A stretch of DNA of 64,000 nt from contig CM067322.1 in NCBI GenBank assembly GCA_034231615.1, positions 53,098,118 through 53,162,117 of the forward strand. The letters run 5' to 3'. Position 1 is the first letter of the stretch. Each line of letters opens with the position of its first letter. Under the pieces are notes generated by a model. It did no database searches and was not told where the DNA came from. It was given only the letters and a program-made list of their open reading frames with translations. Origin of the DNA: Meghimatium bilineatum (lineage: Eukaryota > Mollusca > Gastropoda > Stylommatophora > Philomycidae). Position numbers and translations under genes: made by a program. Shown here piece by piece: positions 56,588 through 64,000 of this stretch.

Positions 56588-57648
56588 CCAGTGGTTCTCA
56601 TACGTTTTTGTACCATAGTCCCATTTCCAATAAATCATGTAAGCCTGCAGTCTATCCACAAATCTGCATACTTATTATTTAATTTCTTAATTTTTATTCA
56701 TATAAAATTATCAAATGACATAAAACCCAAGAACCGATGTGTCCACCAACTAACCACCATTAATACATACAGTAAATACGAGAAAATGAAGGTCCAGGTA
56801 AAGACAAAATAATACAACTTTTAAAGCTGCTGAATCCTTATGGTTTAAATAGTCGTATAATGTATAATTGCTATTTTCATTTGATCTCACTTATATAGTT
56901 GTTCTTACCAAGCGGAAGTTTGCAAGCGATGTCAATAAGTATTCTATGGTTCATGATTCATATAGAGCTCAATAATGATATGGCTCAATATTCCGAGGGA
57001 GCTCAAGTATGATATTGATCAGGATTCAGATGGAGCTCAAATATGCTAGGGATCAGGATACAGATAGAGCTCCGTTAATATTAATAGATATACGCTAGTT
57101 TGTCTTCCTCCCTGCACTTCATACTACCAAGTAATTTCAACTTAGTTTTTTTTGTAAGAAGTAAATCCAGGAATATGGTAATTAAGTTTTGATAATCACT
57201 AAAGATATACATAGTAACACACACAAATCAACGTTTCGACCAAAAGGTTTTATCAATACAAAAATTACAACAACATTAAAACATAGAACAGAAAACGGAC
57301 AGTAAGACTTTTTTTTAAAAATTGTTCAGTATTTCCTAAAGCTTCATCTCTATTAACGCTCTATAGACGACTAGAGCCCAACCTAAACGTTATGTGGTGC
57401 TTCTGAGATGCTATATATCCAGTTTGATACAAAACAATGGTAGCATACCACATTCAGGATGGAGACATAAAACAAGCATAATTTATTTTGCTACATACAT
57501 TTTTTTGGCAATACAAATATGCCCAGTAATTTGCCACTGCTTTCTGAAAGATTCGAATGCATATTTGCGGGATAATATCCCCGTGCCTTAGCCGTCATAG
57601 TCACCTTCTGTACCACACCACCACAGAGCCGGACCCACTTTGAGAAAC
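56588..57648. mobile_element. Possible hAT-type non-autonomous element
   Basis: The left end GCCAGTGGTTCTCATACGTT and the right region GGACCCACTTTGAGAAACAT look like the two ends of hAT non-autonomous elements (CAGTGGTTCTCA... and ...CTTTGAGAAAC). The interior has no transposase motif. The right terminus is degraded and no 8-bp duplication is visible. Confidence 0.35.
57226..57258 (-). ncRNA. Hammerhead-like motif, possible solo Penelope end
   Basis: On the minus strand TTGATAAAACCTTTTGGTCG is followed by AAACGTTGAT. This gives a CUGANGA-like box (TTGATAA), stem II ACC/GGT with a TTTT loop, the GAAA box and CGTTG, the same arrangement as at 8978-9007. No protein-coding Penelope sequence is next to it. 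Confidence 0.35.
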
Positions 57649-57667
57649 ATTAGTTTATTTTATTCTC

Positions 57668-57820
57668 CTTCTTCAGCGTTCATTCTCAAACTGCTGCTGA
57701 ATTTCCTTTGTAGCAGGACCATTGTCCTACTAGATTTCCAGCAGGATGTAGTCCAGAGAATGGAAATACGTTGTGTCGCCGTTTTATTTGCACCAATGGT
57801 CCGGCACATCCGTCTTCGGC
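57668..57820 (-). mobile_element. SINE family A copy
   Basis: It begins CCTTCTTCAGCGTTCATTC and ends CACATCCGTCTTCGGC, with GCAGGACCATTGTCCTACTA inside. No clear target duplication was found. Confidence 0.85.
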
Positions 57821-58249
57821 TGGATTAACTTGTTTAATAATAAGACCCACAACCCGTAAAAGTCGTAAGTTTGCTACAATTGGGATATCAGTACGTATAT
57901 CCCTTCAAACACCATCTGTCTTTAGTCATTCGGGTGAATATAAAAAATCATGTCTGGACTTTTCTTGATGTTATTAGTTTAAGATTTCTTTGGTTATCTA
58001 ATCTTGCTCCGCGTGAATACCCTCAAAAGTAGCTCTCTACAACAGTCAATTGTGTATTTTTGTTCATGAGTATATATATCTTATGTTTTACATAACCGAT
58101 TGTTTATGAGATGTATGTAGCATGTACTTTTCTAAAGCCTGAAACATTCCGTTTCTTTCCGTTTCTACATTTAATATGCAGTTCTCATATTCATATAAAA
58201 AATAGTTATAACTGGTTTACAGTATATCATAATCATGACAATAATCTGA
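57821..58249. other. Unassigned DNA
   Basis: Nothing recognised. Confidence 0.4.
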
Positions 58250-58906
58250 AGAAGACTACCTGCAGTGATAACTTAACAAAGAAGACTACCTGCAGTGATA
58301 ACTTAACAAAGAAGACTACCTGCAGTGATAACTTAACAAAGAAGACTACCTGCAGTGATAACTTAACAAAGAATAATATCTGCAGTGATAACTTAACAAA
58401 GAAGACTACCTGCAGTGATAACTTAACAAAGAAGAATACCAGCAGTGATAACTAAACAAAGAATAATATCTGCAGTGATAACTTAACAAAGAAGACTACC
58501 TGCAGTGATAACTTAACAAAGAAGATTACCTACAGTGATAACTTAACAAAGAAGACTTCCTGCAGTGATAACTTAACAAAGAACACTACCTGCAGTGATA
58601 ACTTAACAAAGAACACTACCTGCAGTGATAACTTAACAAAGAAGACTACCTGCAGTGATAACTTAACAAAGAAGAATACATGCAGTGATAACTTAACAAA
58701 GAAGACTACCTGCAGTGATAACTTAACAAAGAAGAATACATGCAGTGATAACTAAACAAAGAATAATATCTGCAGTGATAACTTAACAAAGAAGACTACC
58801 TGCAGTGATAACATGACAAAGAAGAATACCTGCAGTGATAACTTAACAAAGAAGACTACCTGCAGTGATAACTTAACAAAGAAGACTATCTGCAGTGACA
58901 AATTAA
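58250..58906. repeat. 30-bp minisatellite, 22 copies with no length variants
   Basis: The unit is AAGACTACCTGCAGTGATAA followed by CTTAACAAAG. All copies keep exact 30-bp register over 650 bp although bases vary (AATAATATC, AACACTACC, AAGAATACA). A frame of the 10-residue repeat is open to 58455, then closed by TAA in CTAAACAAAG variants. Confidence 0.95.
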
Positions 58907-59924
58907 TATTTGTTTAATGAGGCCATCTACATGATGATAGTTATGTTTTTTGTTTTTTTTTACTTTCCTTGCTAACTTAGGAAGAATAAATCTATAGCGC
59001 AATGAGATCCAAATTCAAAACACAAGATCATTCAGCTTGGATGTGCCAAGAAAACAGTAGGATAATAGAACGCATACAAGATTTATTTAAAAATTCTTAA
59101 ATCCTACGATCATTTATCTTCAGAGAAATTTAAATCCATTTCATGTATTTAGTGCCAAACTTTCACCATATCAATGGCCATACAAGATATATTTCCATTC
59201 TGTTTTTAGATGACATCGATGCCCGATGTAAACAAAATATGTTGATGAATGTCCCCTTTAAACGATCGGCAATCTGTCAGCATTAGCAACAATCTGTCTG
59301 GATATTTCCAGATTACAACTGGGCATGTTTCTAATTAGAGATGATCTTGCATGGGATTTAGGAGAATAAGATCGGGATGAAATGTCCAAGTTCCATATTG
59401 GAATAGGAAGTGTGTGCTATGATCATGTGTGATACACTTGCCAAGCAGTTTGCTATCAGTAATACATATAGTTACGAGTGTATTCGTTGTTTACTAATAA
59501 ATAGTTACAGAACCAAATACCACACTATAGTAGATAGGTGTCATGAATGTTGAGAAATGTTTATGTAAACTGAGACTTGTAAGAGCTAAACAATTAGTCA
59601 TGTAGATGAAAACTACAAGAGAATGAGTAATATAATGTAGCCACAATGTCAGATGATGTCCGACAACATGGAGTGTGCCTCAGTAACTAAATGAATAAGT
59701 GATATATACTGCGTAATGTATAAAGGTTAATATCAAAGCGTTACTATCAATATCAATAAATAACTATCCGCAAGTAATATTCATGGAACCAGAACCGTAG
59801 GATAGTCAAACAAATAAAACAGCAAAAGGATAACAAGTAGCTATGTAAAGAAATCTGCAAATGAAAAGCAAATGACCGTGTAAATAAAATTGCTAAAAAA
59901 TGATAACATATAGGTACCGCAAAG
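58907..59924. other. Unassigned DNA
   Basis: Nothing recognised over 1 kb. Confidence 0.4.
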
Positions 59925-60122
59925 TAGTCTATTGTCTATCCCCAGGTGAGTGATGGTTGATCGGGATCACACTTGCCGTTAAGCGTTGGGGTGGGTGCTT
60001 AAGCTGTCGTTCCAAGGCCAGATGTGTAGCCGTGGTTGCATTTAGTCCACGTTTGTTCAAGGTTATCTTGATGTTTTCTATCCACCGTTTTCCTGGTCTA
60101 CCTTTGGTTTTGCGCCTGGATA
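59925..60122 (-). mobile_element. LINE 3'-tail remnant
   Basis: The minus-strand frame reads RRKTKGRPGKRWIENIKITL and then NKRGLNATTATHLALERQLK, the basic GRP-KRW tail of LINE polyproteins. An older copy lies at 36200-36430. Confidence 0.7.
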
Positions 60123-60187
60123 TTTTTTGTTTGTTTGTTTTGTTGTTGTATGCTCTTACTGTGGATTACACAAAGGGGTAAAAAACT

Positions 60188-60991
60188 AACTCAAATACCT
60201 AATCCAACTCTAATGTCGAGCCTTCCTAAACCGGAAATATGCTCGCGAAGAGAGAGGGTTCTGTACCCGATGGGCTTAGGCAAGAAAGGGACAACGATGG
60301 TAGTCCTGGCCCAACTCTACTGTCAAGGTTTCCTATACCGGAAGTACACTTGCAGAGAGAAAAGGTTCTGTACCCGATGGGCTCAGGCACAAAAGGGACA
60401 ACGATTTAGCCCTGGCCCAACTCTACTGTCAGGTTTTCCTACACCGGAAATACACTTGAAGAAAAAAAGTGTTCAGTACCTGATGTTCTCAGGCGCTATT
60501 GTGCTCAGCTCGAGAACGCCTTGCTCTCAAACGCGTGGTGTGAGACTCGAACTTGGACAAGGGGTACACGATGTCGGTTTATGAAACCTCGGCTAAGAGG
60601 ACGAAAGAGCCAGGGTCCAACTCCTCTGTTGAGTTCTTCCCCTAAGGAACCAGGCTCACGGATGAGAAACGGTTCAGTAGCCAATGGGCACAGGCACAGC
60701 ACGCCCAATTACACAAGGCAAGTTCATAGACAGTGGGGCACCTCGTGCGAGTCAGAGGAGAGCAAAAATCGTCTGTGCGAAGAGTCGCCACTACGCGTGC
60801 CTGGAGTCAGATATAGAGGCTGTCACAGGCTAAGGGTAGCCCACCCGAACTGTCAAGGCATGCCGTAATCGGATGTGCTAGGCCTACAAGGCGCATAACG
60901 GTGGCACAACGTAATCACGCTCCTGGCGGAAATCGCACGGATATCCGTGATGGTTACAATGGAGCAAACGCAAAACAAACAAACTCAAATA
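60188..60991 (+). mobile_element. Element C, 5'-truncated copy with 10-bp duplication
   Basis: AACTCAAATA flanks the element at 60188-60197 and 60982-60991. The element (60198-60981, 784 bp) corresponds to about 17840-18625 of the longest copy. It keeps the 3' end GCAAACGCAAAACAAACAAA and lacks the 5' 540 bases. This is direct evidence that element C moves by LINE-type retroposition. Frames at 60135-60584 and 60521-60868 are by-products without known motifs. Confidence 0.85.
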
Positions 60992-61632
60992 ATAATACAA
61001 CCGCAAGGAGTTAAGAAATTTAAAGTAAACTAAAGCCCATAATTATCAACATGATGCTCAATTTCAGTATTCTCATGAATATTTTACAAATCTGACTTTA
61101 GTCAGACTTCGACATGTTGATTCAGTCTCTGAGATCAGTCGAACTTTGACACGGCGATTCCGTCTCCTTCTGTGTGATTTGTAAAACTTATTTACTCAGG
61201 ATTTTCACATTTTCCCCATGGCCATCGTCAGAATTAGAGTTTCACAACGACAAAAAAGGAGTATATAAGCAAAACCTCAGTCTACTTTAGATGTTATGAC
61301 TTAGATTGCATCATTTAGCATTGCTGTCTCAACCAATCCACGCATTAGATACTGTGTGTTCTTCTTATTGTCAGTCATTAAAAATCACGGATACGCCAGT
61401 TCAGCCAAGATGAATGACTCAACCTGCATGCCCTAATATCAGAAGTAGGCTGTGGGTAAGCACGCGTGATTATCACTATTTTGAAGTAGCATAATGTTAA
61501 TGGCAAACCACTGAACGTAGCCTATTCATATTGCCTAGAAAATTACTATAGCCAAAACACAATGGTTGATGGCTAGATCCTGAATAGGGATACCCTGCCA
61601 ATTTTCTTTATATATAATGTTAATAGTTATTA
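60992..61632. other. Unassigned DNA
   Basis: Nothing recognised. Confidence 0.4.
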
Positions 61633-61926
61633 TGACATTATTAGTAGTAACGTAACCCACATCACTTATTAATGCCGTAGGGGTGTGAGATGCTAGCGAT
61701 CTCACATTTCAGTGGCTCTGCAAATGATGGCGGTAGCCATCTCCTCTCCCTCGCAGTCTTTACTTCCCGGATTTAATCCGGTACCCATTTAAGGCTGGCT
61801 CGCCACGGGAGCCGTTACGATCTGAAACACATTTCCGCATCAACTGGGGAATGAACCCAGGATCACTCATATGCGAAGCCTGTGCGCTAAACCACTGCGC
61901 TACTCGGCTCTCCCATGACATTATTA
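61633..61926 (-). mobile_element. tRNA-derived SINE, full length, 12-bp duplication
   Basis: ATGACATTATTA is duplicated at 61633-61644 and 61915-61926. The minus-strand element (about 270 bp) starts GGGAGAGCCGAGTAGCGCAG with an A box (TAGCGCAGTGG) and a B box (GGGTTCATTCCCC) about 50 bases on, both in tRNA positions. The body contains GGAAGTAAAGACTGCGAGGG and a hairpin-forming TGAGATCGCTAGCATCTCAC. A diverged relative is at 15275-15495. Confidence 0.88.
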
Positions 61927-63107
61927 TGAGCACTTGAATCTCCTTGCTAAAGTTCTTGCATGGCCGTGCCGTGCTATAATGCAGAGAGGCGGTCACATCA
62001 AGTGGAACAATCAAAATACATTGTCGGGGGCGGCATATCGAATAAATACCATTTAAAAAAGGGGGGAGGTGTGCATTTCGAAGAAGTGTATGATACAAAC
62101 TTTACCGCGCGGTCTTAAGTACTTACGTCATATTTACAAGGTAAACGAATGATTACTAATATAACTAGGAATCATCCAGGAATATGGAATAAATCAAAAG
62201 GCAGCAGACGAGATGTGAACCACGTCCAATCGGCTGACACCTATTTTACTCACATATTGAGTCAATATTACCGAGATAAGAAGAGACAGGATTGAATTGA
62301 TTAGAGCAGTCATGGATACCCTACTAGAAGACGAGGGGGAAGTCGAACGTGACAATGTACATATTCAGAGAATGGTGGAAATAGGAGTGACTAGAGGTGA
62401 TGGGAGAAAGTGCTCCCTCTCCGGAAAGTTCAGAAGAACGCGTAATCAGCAACTGACTGGGACACTGAGCTTATACACTTTTAGATGGCTGATGGATCGG
62501 CAAGCAGAGCATATATGGGAATGTCCCCAGTGCCGTGACGCTTGTTCCTAGTCAAGAATCAAGAACTGAGTCAATACATTTTTCAAATCCGACCAATGGG
62601 AGGACGTAAGATAATATAAAATATAACATAATATAAAAACAGAACACAATGAAATCATGGTTTTAATTCCTGGAAAATCTGAAGTCTCTCGTAAGTTGAG
62701 AGAATAGAGGATAAAACATATACAAGCGAGTTACTGCTATGAAAATACAAACCAAGAGGAAGCTAAGTTTATGTAAAATCAGAGTTGTTTAGTATTTTAA
62801 CGCGTGCATGTGCGTGTATGGCTCCAGAGAAAAATGTAAGCGCGCATGTTAAAAGATTAAAGTTCAGGGTCACATTAAACGGAAGTGAATTCAAGGTCGC
62901 TGAAAAGTGGAACGATTCTTTTTATATGAAACACGATATTCAGGATTCAGTTCCAGCTTCTAATTCTCAGCAGAGAGGTAGAAAGATAGAAAGAGCGAAC
63001 ATGAGAGAGAAAGATGAAGATTCTTCACTATAATTATTCCATAATACATTGGATGAAATGTTTTGATTTAGAAGGGAAAATACATGTCAGTATATATTTC
63101 TACTAAC
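61927..63107. other. Unassigned DNA
   Basis: A frame at 62297-62551 (+), 84 codons, has RGDGRKCSLSGKFRRTRNQQ but no family motif I recognise. Nothing else seen over 1.2 kb. Confidence 0.4.
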
Positions 63108-63296
63108 ACATGATGTTGATGAAGTAGTCCCTTTAGCATTGAGCAGGTAATACTTGACACATGCTGATGATGATGACGTAATCTCTTTAGCTGTGAGCAG
63201 GTAGCTCTTGACACATAATGATGATGTAATCCTTTTAGTTATGAGCAGGTAGCTCTCGACACATGATGATGATGAAGTAATCCCATTAGCTGTTAA
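63108..63296. repeat. 48-54-bp tandem repeat, about 4 copies
   Basis: GAGCAGGTA with GCTCTTGACACAT and a variable GATGATGATG stretch recurs at 63141, 63195 and 63243, plus a partial unit. The length difference comes from the number of GAT triplets. Confidence 0.85.
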
Positions 63297-63387
63297 CATC
63301 ACGTCTTTCCTACAAAACCGCTGGTATCCCTTTGTTGAGTAGCAGAAGTGGCATCCAAACTCATATACGGACTGTTGTTTCTAAGGA

Positions 63388-63650
63388 ATGGTTGTGTTAT
63401 AGGGTTTATGTGTTCGTGATTGGTTGTGTTAGTGGGCTTGTATGTGCATGTTTGGTTGTGTTAGTGGGCTTATGTGTGTATGTTTGGTTGTGTTAGATGG
63501 TTTATGTGTTCGTGTTTGGTTGTGTTAGTTTAGTTTATGTGCGAATGTTTGGATGTGTTAGGGGGTTTATATGTGCATGTTTGGTTGTGCTAGTGGGCTT
63601 ATATGTGCATGTTTGGTTTTGTTAGAGGGTATATTTGTGCATTTTTGGTT
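63388..63650. repeat. 32-bp minisatellite, about 8 copies
   Basis: The unit is GGTTGTGTTAGTGGGCTTAT followed by GTGTGCATGTTT, with G/T-rich variation. Confidence 0.92.
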
Positions 63651-64000
63651 GTCGAAGAAAGCCATTCCAGTTCAGAAGTATCCAGGGATCGTTATCTCCT
63701 GATAAAAGTGTAACATATACTTCTGGAACAACTAGCTTAACCGTCAGTTTGTTGACCCATATTCAAGGATCCTACATCTTGAATTCTGAGCATATGTCCG
63801 AGAAGGACTCGTATGGAACGTCCGCTGACAGGCATCTCTTCTCATTCATGGGGATTATGTGATAGAAGACAACTGTAGGAAATTGAGGCATGCTTTTAAC
63901 TCATGAGTAGGGAACAACAGGACATACAACATGGACCATCAATATATACATTAGGCAATGGGTCCTGTGAAGGTGAATGTGGGAGAAATTTCTACTGGAA
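63651..64000. other. Unassigned DNA at window end
   Basis: A frame at 63635-63862 (+) has no recognised motif. Nothing else seen. Confidence 0.4.

Noticed and set aside
60135-60868. Two frames of 149 and 115 codons in element C
   Set aside because: The corresponding frames are not kept in the 17-kb and 32-kb copies, and no protein motif is present.

Overview
This window looks like repeat-dominated, AT-rich nuclear DNA of an invertebrate animal, and I found no convincing host gene, rRNA, functional tRNA or bacterial-style operon in it. The evidence for an animal is a mix of non-LTR retrotransposons (LINEs), a Penelope-like element with a GIY-YIG domain, a mariner transposon, tRNA-derived SINEs and a TTAGGG-type interstitial telomere tract. 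A mollusc is my best guess from the style of the short dispersed repeats and LINE tails. That is inference, not proof.

Layout. 0-7 kb: LINE 3' ends (one a clean insertion with a 16-bp target-site duplication), a MITE-like element, minisatellites of 47 and 45 bp, and a LINE with a SINE inserted in it. 7-11.5 kb: Penelope-like element with a decayed hammerhead-like motif, a piece of a long non-coding retroposon ('element C'), a dead mariner, and a LINE carrying three telomeric repeats. 11.5-17 kb: minisatellites, LINE and SINE relics. 17-25 kb: the longest copy of element C inside a small minisatellite, a LINE with endonuclease and reverse-transcriptase remnants, and a 41-bp minisatellite. 25-28.2 kb: a 3-kb 48/50-bp minisatellite. 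28-33 kb: mostly unassigned DNA, an AT palindrome, a 36-bp minisatellite and an inverted copy of element C. 33.3-36 kb: an internally deleted mariner with perfect terminal repeats and two fold-back elements with tRNA-like ends. 36-46 kb: LINE and SINE remnants. 46.1-50.1 kb: a 4-kb, 34-bp minisatellite that appears to have grown out of a SINE. 51-59 kb: four more large minisatellites and a possible hAT remnant. 59.9-62 kb: a LINE end, a 5'-truncated element C with target-site duplication, and an intact tRNA-SINE. 63 kb: two small minisatellites.

Nothing here works together as a pathway. The coherent stories are about genome dynamics: short retroposons sharing a 3' tail, minisatellites seeded from transposons or from unit deletions, higher-order amplification, nested insertions, and deletion derivatives of DNA transposons. 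Many long open reading frames are artefacts of tandem units whose length is a multiple of three.
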